A stretch of DNA of 64,000 nucleotides from Mycobacterium sp. 1164966.3 (GTDB lineage Bacteria; Actinomycetota; Actinomycetes; Mycobacteriales; Mycobacteriaceae), in NCBI RefSeq assembly GCF_001665395.1, contig NZ_LZSG01000039.1, forward strand, positions 1-64,000, read 5' to 3'. This document shows positions 53,979-64,000 of this stretch, one piece after another (the stretch's first letter is position 1; every line of letters begins with the position of its first letter). The position numbers and the translations under genes are program-made. Under the pieces are notes generated by a model. It was not told the DNA's origin. It did no database searches and saw only the letters and a list, made by a program, of their open reading frames with translations.

Positions 53979-56900
53979 ATGACAACAACTTTCGCGTCCA
54001 TTACGCGGCGTCCGCCGCTCGTAGTCGGTGAAGCCGACATCGCGGTCGCAGCACCGCCCGAGGTACCGCACCCGACAGCGTCGGGCGTGTTGGTGCGCCT
54101 GCTGCCGGCACTGACGTCCGTTGCGAGCCTCGGGGTAATGGCGGCGGCCTTCTTCTCGGGCTCGGCGATCAGCCGCAACCCCACGTTCTTGGCTCTACCG
54201 GTGGTGATGCTGATGTCGGTGGTGGTGTCGGCGCTGACGGGACGTGGCGGCGGGCAAGGCGCGAAAATCGCGGCTGACCGCGTCGACTATCTCGGCTACC
54301 TGAGCGGCCTGCGCCGAACCGTTACCGCAATTGGCGCAGCACAACAGTGTTCGTTGCGCCGCGACCATCCCGACCCGGATACGTTGTGGACGCTGATCGG
54401 CGGACCACGGATGTGGGAGCGGCGAGCCGACGATCCCGACTTCTGTGTGACCCGCTTCGGCCTGGGAGAACGCCCGCTCGCTAGCCGTTTGATTGCGCCG
54501 GAGCCGCGGCCCGGGCAACGGTCGGACCCGGTCACCACTACCGCGCTGTGCCGGTTCCTGCAGGCGCATTCGACGGTCGCGGACCTACCCGTCACGATCG
54601 CGTTGCTCGTCGGTGAGACCGTGGTGGTCGACGGCGATTCGGCCGGGGTGCGGGCGTTGATACGTGCCGTGGTCTGCCAACTGGCCGTGCTGCACCCGCC
54701 GGACCAGTTGCTGATTGCCGGTGCCATCGGCGAGCCGCGGCACGCCGAGTGGGAGTGGCTGAAGTGGTTGCCGCACAACCAACATCCGAACACCGTCGAC
54801 GCCATCGGCTCAGCCCGCATGGTGTACTCGACGCTGGCGGAAGTTCACATGGCACTCACCGATGTTGCCGCACCACCGCGTGTGGTCGTGCTCTGCGACT
54901 CAGACGAGCCCGCCGTCGGCTGCTCCATCCCCGGCGCATGCGTCATCGCTGTGGGCAGTACCGGCGACGCAGTGCCGATGGTGGTCAGCCATGGTGGCGA
55001 AGCGGAGGTGTTGACGCGTCCCGACCAGATGACGCCGTTGGACGCGGTGATATGCGCCCGCCGGCTCGCGGCCTACCGAGTGGGCGAAGCATCCCGCCGT
55101 GGCCGCGGTGCCGGCTGGCTGGATCTGGTCGGCATCGGCGACGCCGATTCCTTCGACCCGATCATGTTGTGGCGCAGCCAGGATCGCCGTGATCGGTTCC
55201 GCGTCGCGATCGGAAACACGACGGACGGGATGCCGGTGGAGCTCGACCTCAAGGAGCCCGCCGAGCACGGGATGGGGCCGCACGGACTCTGCGTGGGAGC
55301 CACTGGCTCGGGTAAATCGGAGCTCCTGCGCACGATCGCACTGGGCATGATGGCACGCAACTCGCCGGCGGCGCTCAACCTGTTGCTGGTCGATTTCAAA
55401 GGCGGCGCAACGTTTCTCGACATGGTCCGGGCGCCTCATGTGGCCGCGGTGATCACCAACCTCGCCGAGGAAGCACACCTCGTTGCGCGGATGCGCGACG
55501 CGTTGGCCGGTGAGCTGAACCGTCGCCAGCATGTGCTTCGCGCGGCAGGCAATTTCGTCAGTGTCGCGGCATACGAGCAGGCGCGCCGCGCCGGCACACG
55601 GTTAGCGCCGCTGCCGACGCTGTTCATCATTGTCGACGAGTTCTCCGAACTGCTCAGCCAGCATCCCGATTTCGCCGACATGTTCGTGGCCATCGGCCGG
55701 CTCGGCCGTTCCCTGGGCATACATCTGCTGCTCGCCAGTCAACGGCTCGACGAGGGCCGGCTGCGCGGGCTGGAGGCCCACTTGTCGTATCGGCTGTGCC
55801 TGAAGACGCTGTCCGCCAGCGATTCACGGACCGCATTGGGGACACTGGATGCCTATCAGCTGCCCAATAGCCCGGGCGCGGGCCTGCTGCAGTCGGCGAC
55901 GGGCGAATTGGTCCGCTTTCAGGCCGCATACGTCTCAAATCCGATTGAGCCGGAGACGATGCCGATGCGCGCCGACTCACCATCGGTACAGTTCTTCACC
56001 GCAGCGCCCAGAGGAGCGGGCCCGGCGACCGGCGCGATGCGGCCGAGCGGGGAACCGGCACGTACCGTTTTGCAGGCGGTGCTGGACCGGCTGGCCGGCC
56101 ACGGACCGTCCGCACACCAGGTTTGGCTGCCGCCACTGGAGGCGACGAGGGAACTGAGCGGCGTGCTGTCCGAGGCGGGCTCCGGGCTGGACATACTGCG
56201 CGTACCGATCGGCGTCGTCGACAATCCCTTCGAGCAGTGCCGAACCCCGCTGATGGCCGACTTATCGGGGGCCGCAGGCAATGTCGCGATAGTGGGCGCA
56301 CCGCAATCGGGCAAATCGACGGCGTTGCGGACGCTGATCACGGCGCTCGCGGCCACTCACGACGCGGGGCAGGTGCAGTTCTATTGCCTGGACTTCGGCG
56401 GTGGAACCCTCGCCACATTGCGCACCTTGCCGCACGTGGGCGATGTCGCCGGCCGAGCCGAGCCGAGGCTGGTCGGGCGCATGGTGGCCGAATTGCACTC
56501 GGTGCTGCGATCGCGAGAGGAGCGCCTGCGCGGGCACGGCGTCGCTGGATGGAGTCATATCTTCCTGGTCGTCGACGGCTGGGGGAGTCTGTGCCGTGAA
56601 TTCGACGGTCTGGAAGAGTCGATCACCGCCCTTGCGGTCCAAGGGCTTTCGTTTGGGATGCATGTGGTGGTGTCCGCGTCGCGGTGGGCCGAGATCAGGC
56701 CGTCGTTGAAGGACCAGCTCGGCACCCGTATCGAGTTGCGACTGGGCGATCCCGCCGATTCCGACGTGGACCGGAAGCGAGCCCAGCAGGTGCCTCACGA
56801 CCGGCCGGGGCGCGGCCTTTCTCGCGGCGGGCTGCACATGCTGATCGCGTGGCCCGGAGATGATGTCGCAGTGCGGCGGGATGGCGGGTTGGTCGCTCCT

Positions 56901-57653
56901 CCGATACCGCTGCTGCCCGCTCGGGTGGACTACGAGGACCTGTTAGCGAGTGACGAACTCGGGCCAGAAATCCTACTGGGCATCGAGGAACGTCGACTTC
57001 ACCCGGTCGCAGTCGATTTCGAACGTAGCCCGCATCTGTTGATCCTGGGGGACAACGATTGTGGGAAAACCGCCGCGCTGCGGTTGCTGTGCCGCGAGAT
57101 CGTCCGCACCAAGACCACCGCACAAGCGCAACTGCTGATCGTCGACTATCGGCGCACCCTGCTCGGCGCCGTCGATTCGGAACATGTTGACGGTCATGCG
57201 ATGTCGCCGGCCGCCCTGCAGGCCTCGTTGCCTGATTTGGTCGAGTCGCTGCGGATGCGGATGCCTCCGCCGCACCTGAGCCATGCCCAACTGCTGGCCA
57301 GGTCCTGGTGGTCCGGGCCGGACATCTACCTGGTGGTCGACGACTACGACCTGGTTGCGACGGCTGGCAACCCGTTGCTGGAGTTGCTCGAATACCTGCC
57401 GTATGCAACCGATCTCGGTTTGCACCTGATCGTCGCGCGGCGCAGTGGCGGAGCTGCGCGCGCCATGTTCGAGCCACTACTGGCAGCATTGCGGGAGCTC
57501 GGCTGCACGGGATTGATGATGAGTGGAAATCCTGATGACGGCGCGCTGTTGGGATCCAGCCGTCCGGAAGTGCTGCCACCGGGCCGCGGCGTTCTGATCG
57601 CCGGCGCCGGTGACGAACGGCTGGTGCAGATAGCCTGGAGTCCGCCGCGATGA
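53979..57653 (+). CDS. eccC4: ESX-4 FtsK/SpoIIIE-type ATPase EccC4
   Basis: A 1224-residue motor ATPase. Two N-terminal transmembrane helices precede three ATPase domains, with Walker A lysines at K446 (GATGSGKSE), K779 (GAPQSGKST) and K1030 (GDNDCGKTA). All three P-loops are intact. Walker B-like acids are in [22 protein letters not shown] and [13 protein letters not shown] at 53979 follows AGGAAAGG and matches Rv3447c. The next gene overlaps by four bases (ATGA). Confidence 0.94.
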   Translation: MTTTFASITRRPPLVVGEADIAVAAPPEVPHPTASGVLVRLLPALTSVASLGVMAAAFFSGSAISRNPTFLALPVVMLMSVVVSALTGRGGGQGAKIAADRVDYLGYLSGLRRTVTAIGAAQQCSLRRDHPDPDTLWTLIGGPRMWERRADDPDFCVTRFGLGERPLASRLIAPEPRPGQRSDPVTTTALCRFLQAHSTVADLPVTIALLVGETVVVDGDSAGVRALIRAVVCQLAVLHPPDQLLIAGAIGEPRHAEWEWLKWLPHNQHPNTVDAIGSARMVYSTLAEVHMALTDVAAPPRVVVLCDSDEPAVGCSIPGACVIAVGSTGDAVPMVVSHGGEAEVLTRPDQMTPLDAVICARRLAAYRVGEASRRGRGAGWLDLVGIGDADSFDPIMLWRSQDRRDRFRVAIGNTTDGMPVELDLKEPAEHGMGPHGLCVGATGSGKSELLRTIALGMMARNSPAALNLLLVDFKGGATFLDMVRAPHVAAVITNLAEEAHLVARMRDALAGELNRRQHVLRAAGNFVSVAAYEQARRAGTRLAPLPTLFIIVDEFSELLSQHPDFADMFVAIGRLGRSLGIHLLLASQRLDEGRLRGLEAHLSYRLCLKTLSASDSRTALGTLDAYQLPNSPGAGLLQSATGELVRFQAAYVSNPIEPETMPMRADSPSVQFFTAAPRGAGPATGAMRPSGEPARTVLQAVLDRLAGHGPSAHQVWLPPLEATRELSGVLSEAGSGLDILRVPIGVVDNPFEQCRTPLMADLSGAAGNVAIVGAPQSGKSTALRTLITALAATHDAGQVQFYCLDFGGGTLATLRTLPHVGDVAGRAEPRLVGRMVAELHSVLRSREERLRGHGVAGWSHIFLVVDGWGSLCREFDGLEESITALAVQGLSFGMHVVVSASRWAEIRPSLKDQLGTRIELRLGDPADSDVDRKRAQQVPHDRPGRGLSRGGLHMLIAWPGDDVAVRRDGGLVAPPIPLLPARVDYEDLLASDELGPEILLGIEERRLHPVAVDFERSPHLLILGDNDCGKTAALRLLCREIVRTKTTAQAQLLIVDYRRTLLGAVDSEHVDGHAMSPAALQASLPDLVESLRMRMPPPHLSHAQLLARSWWSGPDIYLVVDDYDLVATAGNPLLELLEYLPYATDLGLHLIVARRSGGAARAMFEPLLAALRELGCTGLMMSGNPDDGALLGSSRPEVLPPGRGVLIAGAGDERLVQIAWSPPR

Positions 57654-58891
57654 GTCCGCACCGCGCCGTGATCGAGGCGGGACCGGGGATTGTCCGCCGA
57701 TTATGTTGTGGCACAGAGGTGCTCGCCGACGCGGAGATGACCGCAGCGGCACTGGGCGCGATTGACGATCCGGTAGCGCTGGTGGACGGAAGTCCGGTTG
57801 CCGTCGACTCGCTGTGGCGATCCCTGTTGCGGTCGCTGTGTTGCGGTGGCTCGGGTGTGACCATGGTGCACCCTTCGTGGTGGCCGCCGACACGTGTCGG
57901 GTTGATCAGCGCGGCGGCCAATGCGTCGGCCCCCGACGCCGACGACGTAGAAGTGCAACCACGCTCGTGGTTGCTGAGTCGAGCGTCGCCGGATGCTGCT
58001 CCCGATGAGAAGGTCGTCGTGGAAATCGGCGAACGGTTGGTGGCGATCGTCGGCGCGGGAATCCAGGCGGTACCCCGGCGGTCGGACCCGCAGCCGGTTG
58101 CCAGGGACGTCGCCGACGTCATCGCCGGTATGACGCGGGGCACGTCGCCGGTGGTGCTGATCGACACCCCGGGTCATATCGCCGGGGCGATGGCGCTCGC
58201 GGATGCGATCACTGATGCAGTGCGCGACACGGCCCGGAGGGTATTGCACATAGACGGCGGTCTGCTGCCCGGACTGGCCCGGCTGCCGGGGGCGACGCCG
58301 CCGCCTGATGAGTTGGGGCCGCCGGCCGCCGGCACCGTTGGGCCCCGCGGACGAAAGCTTGCGGGCGTCGGAGCCGCCGGTGCTGTCCTGGCCGTGCTGG
58401 TGCTGGCCGCGCCCACGCGGGACCCGGCGCGCCGCCACGACGTGCTGTCCGCGGCGCGGGCCCCCGCGACGTATCTGGTGGAAGGCCGAGTGGCGCTGAC
58501 GGTTCCGGCCGACTGGCCCACTCAGCGGGTGCTCGACGGCCCCGGCTCGGCGCGGATCCAGGTGACGTCACCGTCGGATCCTGAGGTGGCGTTGCACGTG
58601 ACTCAATCGCCAGTCGTGAGCGAGACGCTGACTCGGACCGCCGAGCGGCTAAAAGAGGCCATCGATGCCGAACCCGCGGGTGTATTCGTCGACTTCAATC
58701 CGGCAGGGTCCAGTGCCGGCCGGCCGGCGGTCACCTACCGCGAGGTGCGTGCTGCACACCAGGTGCGGTGGACGGTGCTGCTGGACGGGGCCGTACGGAT
58801 CAGTGTCGGGTGCCAGAGTCGGCCAGCCGACGAGGACGCTGTTCGCGATGCATGCGATCAGGCGGTGCTGTCGGCCCACGCGATCGGATAA
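57650..58891 (+). CDS. Type VII secretion-associated protein (Rv3446c-like)
   Basis: A 413-residue protein of the ESX-4 locus. The N-terminal half contains strand-like segments ending in [15 protein letters not shown], followed by a membrane helix ([20 protein letters not shown]) and a C-terminal outer domain ([29 protein letters not shown]). It belongs to the type VII secretion-associated family; the function is unknown. The stop lies 61 bases before esxU. Confidence 0.82.
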   Translation: MSPHRAVIEAGPGIVRRLCCGTEVLADAEMTAAALGAIDDPVALVDGSPVAVDSLWRSLLRSLCCGGSGVTMVHPSWWPPTRVGLISAAANASAPDADDVEVQPRSWLLSRASPDAAPDEKVVVEIGERLVAIVGAGIQAVPRRSDPQPVARDVADVIAGMTRGTSPVVLIDTPGHIAGAMALADAITDAVRDTARRVLHIDGGLLPGLARLPGATPPPDELGPPAAGTVGPRGRKLAGVGAAGAVLAVLVLAAPTRDPARRHDVLSAARAPATYLVEGRVALTVPADWPTQRVLDGPGSARIQVTSPSDPEVALHVTQSPVVSETLTRTAERLKEAIDAEPAGVFVDFNPAGSSAGRPAVTYREVRAAHQVRWTVLLDGAVRISVGCQSRPADEDAVRDACDQAVLSAHAIG

Positions 58892-58952
58892 GTCGGTGGA
58901 ACCAAATCGGGTCCCACACGGTCGTACTTGATATCGGAACGGAAGGGGAACA

Positions 58953-59279
58953 GTGAGCACACCGTCAGGTGCCAACACGCTGAGCACCGATTTCGACCTG
59001 ATGAGGTCGGTCGCGGCCGCGACCGATGCCCGCAACGAGGAAATCCGGGCAATGCTGCAGGCGTTCATCGGCAGGATGAGCTCGGTGCCGTCGTCGGTGT
59101 GGGGCGGGCCGGCGGCCGCCCGCTTCAAGGATGTGGTGGATCGGTGGAACGTCGAGTCGACGCGGCTCTACCACGTACTGCACACGATCGCCGAGACCAT
59201 TCGGCACAACGAAGCCGTGCTGCGCGAGGCCGGCCAGCACCACGCCCAGCACATCGCCGCCGCCGGCGGGAACTTGTGA
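58953..59279 (+). CDS. esxU: ESX-4 WXG100 protein EsxU
   Basis: A 108-residue WXG100 protein, helical hairpin with the turn [14 protein letters not shown]. It matches Rv3445c nearly throughout ([29 protein letters not shown]). It is expected to be exported as a heterodimer with EsxT. GTG start with GGAAGGGGAA upstream. Confidence 0.92.
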   Translation: MSTPSGANTLSTDFDLMRSVAAATDARNEEIRAMLQAFIGRMSSVPSSVWGGPAAARFKDVVDRWNVESTRLYHVLHTIAETIRHNEAVLREAGQHHAQHIAAAGGNL

Positions 59280-59290
59280 GGAGATGGCCA

Positions 59291-59587
59291 GTGGACCCAG
59301 TGCTGTCGTACAACTTCGGCGAAATCGAATACTCCGTTCGCCAGGAGATCCATCACACCTCGGCCCGCCTAAATGCAGCGCTGCAAGAGCTCAGGTCACA
59401 GATAGCGCCGCTGCAGCAGCGGTGGACCCGGGAAGCGGCCGCCGCGTATCAGATTGAGCAGCTCAAGTGGCACCAGGCGGCGACGGCGCTCAACGAGATC
59501 CTGGTCGACCTCGGCAACGCGGTACGCGACGGCGCCGACGGCGTGGCCGACGCAGACCGCCGCGCCGCCGGCATCTGGGCGCGGTAG
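59291..59587 (+). CDS. esxT: ESX-4 WXG100-like protein EsxT
   Basis: A 98-residue partner of EsxU matching Rv3444c (DPVLSYNFGEIEYSVRQEIHHT). The turn reads QRWTREAAAAY, W-x-R instead of W-x-G. GTG at 59291 follows GGAGATGG and lies 11 bases after the esxU stop. Confidence 0.9.
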   Translation: MDPVLSYNFGEIEYSVRQEIHHTSARLNAALQELRSQIAPLQQRWTREAAAAYQIEQLKWHQAATALNEILVDLGNAVRDGADGVADADRRAAGIWAR

Positions 59588-59629
59588 CGGCTAACAGGCA
59601 CCGCGCGGCGGCGGCCGCGCCTACAAACT

Positions 59630-59676
59630 CTGTGTGGTCCCGACGGAGGAGAGCCGCCGGGACCACACAGTCATTT
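59630..59676 (+). terminator. Strong intrinsic terminator after the ESX-4 operon
   Basis: CTGTGTGGTCCCG and CGGGACCACACAG form a perfect 13-bp stem with a 15-base loop that can pair further, followed by TCATTTT. It ends the eccC4-esxT transcript before the rplM operon. The remaining bases to 59829 hold the rplM leader with nothing distinctive. Confidence 0.82.
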
Positions 59677-59829
59677 TGACCTGCGGGGATGCGCCTCGGT
59701 AAGCTGCTCGGTTGGCGTACGGGATGCGGGGCCTCGGGTCAATGTCGGTCGCCGAGACCAACCCCGCCGTAGACGCCTGACCGGCACCCGGCCAGCACCG
59801 GGATCCACTCGAGAGAAAAGGTAAGCGCT

Positions 59830-60273
59830 GTGCCTACATACGCGCCCAAGGCGGGTGACACCACGAGGTCGTGGTACGTCATCGACGCCACGGACGTGGT
59901 GCTTGGCCGCCTTGCCGTCGCGGCAGCCAACCTGCTGCGCGGCAAGCACAAGCCGACGTTCGCCCCCAATGTCGACGGCGGTGACTTCGTGATCGTCATC
60001 AACGCCGACAAGGTCGCCATCAGCGGCGACAAACTGCAGCACAAGATGGCTTACCGCCATTCGGGTTATCCCGGCGGCCTGCACAAACGCACGATCGGCG
60101 AGCTGATGGAAAAGCACCCCGACCGCGTTGTGGAGAAGGCGATTGTCGGCATGCTGCCCAAGAACAAGCTCAGCCGGCAGATCCAGCGCAAGCTTCGCGT
60201 CTATGCCGGGCCGCAGCACCCCCACACCGCTCAGCAGCCGGTTCCGTACGAGATCAAGCAGGTGGCGCAATGA
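59830..60273 (+). CDS. rplM: 50S ribosomal protein L13
   Basis: A 147-residue early-assembly protein of the 50S subunit: [41 protein letters not shown] and the end [12 protein letters not shown] are diagnostic. GTG start with AGAAAAGG upstream. It overlaps rpsI in ATGA. Confidence 0.96.
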   Translation: MPTYAPKAGDTTRSWYVIDATDVVLGRLAVAAANLLRGKHKPTFAPNVDGGDFVIVINADKVAISGDKLQHKMAYRHSGYPGGLHKRTIGELMEKHPDRVVEKAIVGMLPKNKLSRQIQRKLRVYAGPQHPHTAQQPVPYEIKQVAQ

Positions 60274-60749
60274 CCGAGACCAGCCTGGAAACCACGCCGG
60301 CTGCGGAAACACCGGAGGCCCCGGCCGAGACTTCGACGAGGCCACACGAATCGTTCGTGTTCGACCGGCCCATTCAGACCGTCGGCCGGCGCAAGGAGGC
60401 TGTGGTACGGGTGCGGTTGGTTCCGGGCACCGGCCAGTTCAACCTGAACGGCCGCAGCCTGGAGGACTACTTCCCCAACAAGGTGCACCAGCAGCTCATC
60501 AAGGCCCCGCTGGTCACCGTGGACCGGGTGGAAAGCTTCGACATCTTCGCCCACCTCCACGGCGGCGGTCCGTCAGGTCAGGCCGGCGCCCTGCGGCTGG
60601 GCATCGCGCGGGCGCTGATCCTGGCGTCGCCCGAGGACCGGCCCGCGCTGAAGAAGGCCGGCTTCCTCACCCGCGATCCGCGCGCCACCGAGCGCAAGAA
60701 GTACGGACTGAAGAAGGCCCGCAAGGCGCCGCAGTACAGCAAGCGCTGA
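60270..60749 (+). CDS. rpsI: 30S ribosomal protein S9
   Basis: A 159-residue protein with a 30-residue acidic N-terminal extension ([19 protein letters not shown]) typical of actinobacteria. The core has [25 protein letters not shown] and the tail [17 protein letters not shown] reaches the P-site tRNA. Confidence 0.96.
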   Translation: MTETSLETTPAAETPEAPAETSTRPHESFVFDRPIQTVGRRKEAVVRVRLVPGTGQFNLNGRSLEDYFPNKVHQQLIKAPLVTVDRVESFDIFAHLHGGGPSGQAGALRLGIARALILASPEDRPALKKAGFLTRDPRATERKKYGLKKARKAPQYSKR

Positions 60750-60873
60750 GTCACTTTTCGGCTGCGAGCGTGCATCTTTGTGCGCGTTCGGCGGCGTGTC
60801 CGCGTACCGCCAGGCACGCTCGGGGCCAAAAGTGGGTATATGCACGATCGCTGATTGTGAGAGGTTTGTCCGC

Positions 60874-62211
60874 ATGGGTCGACTGTTCGGCACCGATGGC
60901 GTTCGCGGGGTCGCCAATCGTGAGTTGACCGCCGAGCTGGCACTGGCGCTGGGTGCCGCGGCGGCGGGGCGATTGGCGAGCTCGGGCGAACCGGGCCGGC
61001 GGGTCGCCGTGGTCGGTCGCGATCCGCGGGCCAGCGGGGAGATGCTGGAGGCAGCCGTGATTGCGGGCCTGACCAGCCAGGGCGTCGACGCGCTGCGGGT
61101 CGGGGTGCTCCCCACCCCCGCGGTCGCCTATCTGACCGGTGCTTATGACGCCGACTTCGGAGTGATGATCTCGGCGTCGCACAACCCGATGCCGGACAAC
61201 GGCATCAAGATCTTCGGCCCGGGCGGCCGCAAGTTGGACGACGACACCGAAGACGAGATCGAGGACCTGGTCGCGGCGGGACCGGGGTTGCGCCCAGTCG
61301 GCGTGGGAATCGGCCGTGTCGTCGACGCCGACGACGCGATGGACCGCTACCTGCGCCAAGTGGGCAAGGCGGCCGGCACCCGGCTCGACGGACTGGCCGT
61401 GGTCGTCGACTGCGCCCACGGCGCGGCGTCGTCCGCGGCACCGCGCGCCTATCGCGCGGGCGGCGCCCGAGTCATCGCGATCCACGCCGAGCCCAATGGG
61501 CTGAACATCAATGACGCGTGCGGCTCGACGCACCTTGATTCGCTGCGTTCGGCGGTGATCTCCCACCGCGCCGATCTCGGCCTGGCGCACGACGGCGACG
61601 CCGACCGGTGCCTGGCCGTCGACGCCGAGGGGCAACTGGTCGACGGCGACGCCATCATGGTGGTGCTGGCGCTGGCGATGCAGGAGGCCGGCGAGTTGGC
61701 TTCGAACACTCTGGTCACCACCGTGATGAGCAACCTGGGGTTGCACCTGGCGATGCGTTCGGCCGGCGTTAGCGTGCGCACGACCGCCGTCGGCGACCGT
61801 TACGTCCTGGAGGAATTGCGCGCCGGGGACTACAGCCTTGGTGGCGAGCAGTCCGGCCACATCGTGATGCCGGCCCTGGGCTCCACGGGCGACGGCATTG
61901 TCACCGGCCTGCGATTGATGACGCGCATGGCGCAGACGGGGCGTTCGCTGGCCGACCTCGCTTCCGCGATGAAGACGCTGCCGCAGGTGCTGATCAATGT
62001 GGGGGTTGCCGACAAGGCGACGGCCGCCGCGGCGCCCTCGGTGCAGGCCGCCGTTGCGGAGGCCGAGGCCGAGCTGGGCGACTCCGGGCGAATTCTGTTG
62101 CGCCCCTCTGGAACTGAACCGATGATCCGGGTGATGGTGGAAGCGGCCGAAGAGGACATCGCACGCCGGGTGGCCACGCGGGTCGCTGATGCGGTGAGCG
62201 CACAGCGCTGA
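60874..62211 (+). CDS. glmM: Phosphoglucosamine mutase
   Basis: A 445-residue phosphohexomutase converting glucosamine-6-phosphate to the 1-phosphate for UDP-GlcNAc and peptidoglycan synthesis. The phosphoserine is S102 in [13 protein letters not shown]; the metal loop is [13 protein letters not shown] and the phosphate site is [12 protein letters not shown]. It matches Rv3441c (mrsA). ATG follows GAGAGG; about 120 bases separate it from rpsI. Confidence 0.95.
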   Translation: MGRLFGTDGVRGVANRELTAELALALGAAAAGRLASSGEPGRRVAVVGRDPRASGEMLEAAVIAGLTSQGVDALRVGVLPTPAVAYLTGAYDADFGVMISASHNPMPDNGIKIFGPGGRKLDDDTEDEIEDLVAAGPGLRPVGVGIGRVVDADDAMDRYLRQVGKAAGTRLDGLAVVVDCAHGAASSAAPRAYRAGGARVIAIHAEPNGLNINDACGSTHLDSLRSAVISHRADLGLAHDGDADRCLAVDAEGQLVDGDAIMVVLALAMQEAGELASNTLVTTVMSNLGLHLAMRSAGVSVRTTAVGDRYVLEELRAGDYSLGGEQSGHIVMPALGSTGDGIVTGLRLMTRMAQTGRSLADLASAMKTLPQVLINVGVADKATAAAAPSVQAAVAEAEAELGDSGRILLRPSGTEPMIRVMVEAAEEDIARRVATRVADAVSAQR

Positions 62212-62258
62212 GCTGAGAATGCTGGAACCCGGGCGTGCTGCCCGGCGTCGGATTAGGT

Positions 62259-62573
62259 ATGAGATCCGACAAGAGCTATGGGCATGCCGGTATCGACGTG
62301 GCGGCGGTACGGGCGGCGGCCGACCAATTCGACGCGGCCGCCGATCTACTTGATCGCGCCGCCTGCGACCACCTGGCGAGGCTGGCCTTCGACGGGGCCA
62401 GTGCGGGCCGGGCGCATGTCGCCCGTGGTGACGCGCTGCGGGTGGGGCTGCAACGCCTCGCCGCCGAGTTGTCGCAATGGTCGCGGGCGGCCGGTGAAAT
62501 CGCCGTGGCGCTGCGCGTGGGCGCCGGCCGCTACGCCGACGCGGAACTGTACGCAGCGGCCCGGATCGCCTGA
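62259..62573 (+). CDS. Helical WXG100-like protein (Rv3440c-like)
   Basis: A 104-residue, alanine-rich helical protein. GIDVAAVRAAADQFDAAADLLDRAA and RLAAELSQWSRAAGEIAVALR look like the two helices of a WXG100-like or type VII-substrate hairpin, but no W-x-G turn is present. It matches Rv3440c in place. The next gene starts two bases later. Confidence 0.75.
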   Translation: MRSDKSYGHAGIDVAAVRAAADQFDAAADLLDRAACDHLARLAFDGASAGRAHVARGDALRVGLQRLAAELSQWSRAAGEIAVALRVGAGRYADAELYAAARIA

Positions 62574-62575
62574 TC

Positions 62576-63928
62576 ATGGCCGACCGGTTGAACGTCGCGG
62601 AGCGCCTCGCCGAGGGCCGGCCTGCCGTCGAGCACACCCAGGCGTACGTGCGGGCCTGCCAAGGGCTGGGCTACCAGCATCCGGACCTGACCGCGCATCC
62701 CGCCCAGCTGCGTGACTGGTACGGCAGCGAGGACGGGCTGGACCTGCGCGCGCTCGACAGCGACTGCGCCGAGCTGCGCGCGGCCGCGGCCGCGGCCACC
62801 GAAGCGCTGCGGATGCAACGTGCCCAGGTCGCCGTATTGGATGGCGCGTGGACAGGACCGGGAGCCGATTCCGCCATCTGGTTTCTGCAGCGTCATTGCG
62901 ATGCGGCAAACGTGGTGGCCGCCGAACTCCGCGCGGCCGCGCAACGGTGCGAGTCGCTGCGCGATAACCTGTGGCACCTGCTCGACGCGAAGGTCACGAC
63001 GGTCATCGACATCGACGACCGTACCCAGGGCCACCGGTCGCAGTGGTTGGCCGCCGCCGATGCGCTCACCACCGGGACAGGTGATCGCGCAACGGCCGAA
63101 GAATTGGTTCGCCAGCAGATAATTCCGTACGTCGACAGCGACGTTCGCGTCGAGTGGCTGACCGCGATGCGTTCGACGCAGGCCGGGGTGGCGGCGTCGT
63201 ACGACATGGTCACCGATCGGTTCGCTGCTGCGCCGGCGGCATCCTTCGAGATCCCCGGCGACCTCGGTCCCAGTGGCCACCCGTTCCAGCCGGCCTCGCC
63301 GAGCCCCCCGGCAACACCTGCGGCAGCCGCCGCGGTCGCACCCGTCGCTACCCTCCCCACCCGTGCGGCGGATCCGGCACCGCCCGCGCCGGCCGAACAG
63401 TTGCCGCAACCTGTGCCTACACAGGGGGCCTTGCCGGCCGACGGCGCGGCCATGTCCCCGGTTGGCGGCGGCGGGCTTGACGGGCTCGGCGGACTCGGTG
63501 AACTCGGCGGAGGCGGCGGGCTTGCCGGACTGGCCAACCGGATCGTCGAGGCGATGGGTGACCTGCTGGGTTCGCAGGCTGATCAATCGTCCGACCCGTC
63601 GACGTTGGACGGCCCGCTGGACCCGGAGGAGCCCTTCGACGACGACCCGGCTGAACAGGCCGACGAGGCCGGAAAGCATCGCGGGACCAGCGCAGCGGAA
63701 ATCAAGGCGCCGCCGGCCAACGGGACTCCACACGCAGACCTGCCGCCGGCGGCCGAGCCGTTGGTCGCGAGCCAGTCGCCACCACCTGGTCAGCCGCCCG
63801 CCGGCGAGATGCAGCCGGCACCGCCGTCGGGTGTGCCGCCACCCACGAATGGGCCACCGGCGGCCCCGGCCGGTGCCTCATCCCCCTGCGAGATCGCCGC
63901 CGACGAACTGCCGCAGGCGGGACAGTGA
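62576..63928 (+). CDS. WXG-like domain protein with proline-rich tail (Rv3439c-like)
   Basis: A 450-residue protein. Residues about 60-140 are helical with a central turn VLDGAWTGPGADSAIWFLQRH (W92, G94), a WXG-type hairpin. From about residue 220 it is Ala/Pro/Gly-rich with GGGGLDGLGGLGELGGGGGL and acidic patches, low-complexity sequence to the end. It matches Rv3439c. With its neighbour, it may be a secreted pair of a type VII system; ESX-4 lies 3 kb upstream. Confidence 0.78.
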   Translation: MADRLNVAERLAEGRPAVEHTQAYVRACQGLGYQHPDLTAHPAQLRDWYGSEDGLDLRALDSDCAELRAAAAAATEALRMQRAQVAVLDGAWTGPGADSAIWFLQRHCDAANVVAAELRAAAQRCESLRDNLWHLLDAKVTTVIDIDDRTQGHRSQWLAAADALTTGTGDRATAEELVRQQIIPYVDSDVRVEWLTAMRSTQAGVAASYDMVTDRFAAAPAASFEIPGDLGPSGHPFQPASPSPPATPAAAAAVAPVATLPTRAADPAPPAPAEQLPQPVPTQGALPADGAAMSPVGGGGLDGLGGLGELGGGGGLAGLANRIVEAMGDLLGSQADQSSDPSTLDGPLDPEEPFDDDPAEQADEAGKHRGTSAAEIKAPPANGTPHADLPPAAEPLVASQSPPPGQPPAGEMQPAPPSGVPPPTNGPPAAPAGASSPCEIAADELPQAGQ

Positions 63929-63932
63929 CGAA

Positions 63933-64000
63933 TCAGGCGGGACGCATCTCCAGCAGCTGCTCGACATAGCGCACGGCTTCGGCGGGGTCGCCGCTCACCG
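63933..64000 (-). CDS. C-terminal end of a minus-strand gene (partial; Rv3438 position)
   Basis: Read on the minus strand, the last bases give VSGDPAEAVRYVEQLLEMRPA followed by TGA, open to the window edge. In H37Rv the gene next to Rv3439c, in opposite orientation, is Rv3438. Only 22 codons are visible, so the assignment rests on gene order and sensible coding. Confidence 0.5.
   Translation of the reverse strand, partial: VSGDPAEAVRYVEQLLEMRPA

Noticed and set aside
60751..62637. Open minus-strand frame of about 628 codons opposite glmM.
   Set aside because: Arginine/histidine-rich antisense shadow of a well-supported gene; no family features.
63301..63928. Pro/Ala/Gly-rich tail of the last complete gene as a possible frameshift product.
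   Set aside because: The same frame stays open to the stop and such tails are usual in the Rv3439c family.

Overview
The window is high-GC mycobacterial chromosome. Gene order and protein sequences closely match two segments known from Mycobacterium tuberculosis H37Rv: Rv0723-Rv0753c and Rv3465-Rv3438. Here they are joined in one block. The L15 end, secY-adk-map, infA-rpmJ-rpsM-rpsK-rpsD-rpoA-rplQ-truA and rplM-rpsI-glmM lie on one strand in the usual bacterial order, split by accessory segments. Accessory genes absent from the H37Rv locus suggest a slow-growing species near the M. avium complex, but the species is not fixed by the sequence. No tRNA, rRNA, CRISPR array or insertion sequence was seen.

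Layout. 1-5.7 kb: rplO end, an F420-type oxidoreductase, the sppA peptidase and a block of methyltransferases, one of which is an in-frame double-domain fusion. 5.8-13.3 kb: an accessory metabolic segment (SDR, zinc dehydrogenase, UbiE-like methyltransferase, AraC, DapB-like reductase, TetR, P450, metallo-hydrolase). 13.3-17 kb: fucA-serA2-xylB-like sugar genes and a GNAT. 17-20.2 kb: a cyclooxygenase-like haem peroxidase followed by a P450. 20.2-24.2 kb: a 55-bp repeat array, another methyltransferase, then secY-adk-map. 24.2-30.7 kb: sigL-rslA followed by an operon of ThDP enzyme, START-like protein, KAS III-like synthase, PLP aminotransferase and a MarR regulator.

30.7-35 kb: a frameshifted Rv0738-like gene and the valine-degradation genes mmsB-fadE9-mmsA. 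35-38.2 kb: an operon of ECF sigma factor, Rieske protein, cupredoxin lipoprotein, Tat phosphoesterase and membrane protein. 38.2-43.1 kb: rmlC-rmlB, an F420 oxidoreductase and a PknD-like kinase. 43.3-47.9 kb: the infA-truA translation cluster. 47.9-59.6 kb: a second repeat array, two cutinases and the complete ESX-4 type VII secretion locus. 59.8-64 kb: rplM-rpsI, glmM and two WXG-like proteins.

The most notable system is the operon after rslA. A near-perfect SigL-type promoter (TGAACT, 16 bases, CGTGTCA) ends six bases before the ATG of its first gene. This predicts a leaderless transcript under SigL control, matching the SigL-type promoter found upstream of sigL itself. The four enzymes look like a small, undescribed biosynthetic pathway switched on when the zinc anti-sigma factor RslA releases SigL. 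Other leads are the haem-dioxygenase/P450 pair, which resembles fungal oxylipin synthases split into two genes, the fused methyltransferase, the sigma/Rieske/cupredoxin operon, and a dispersed palindromic repeat whose copies abut stop codons.
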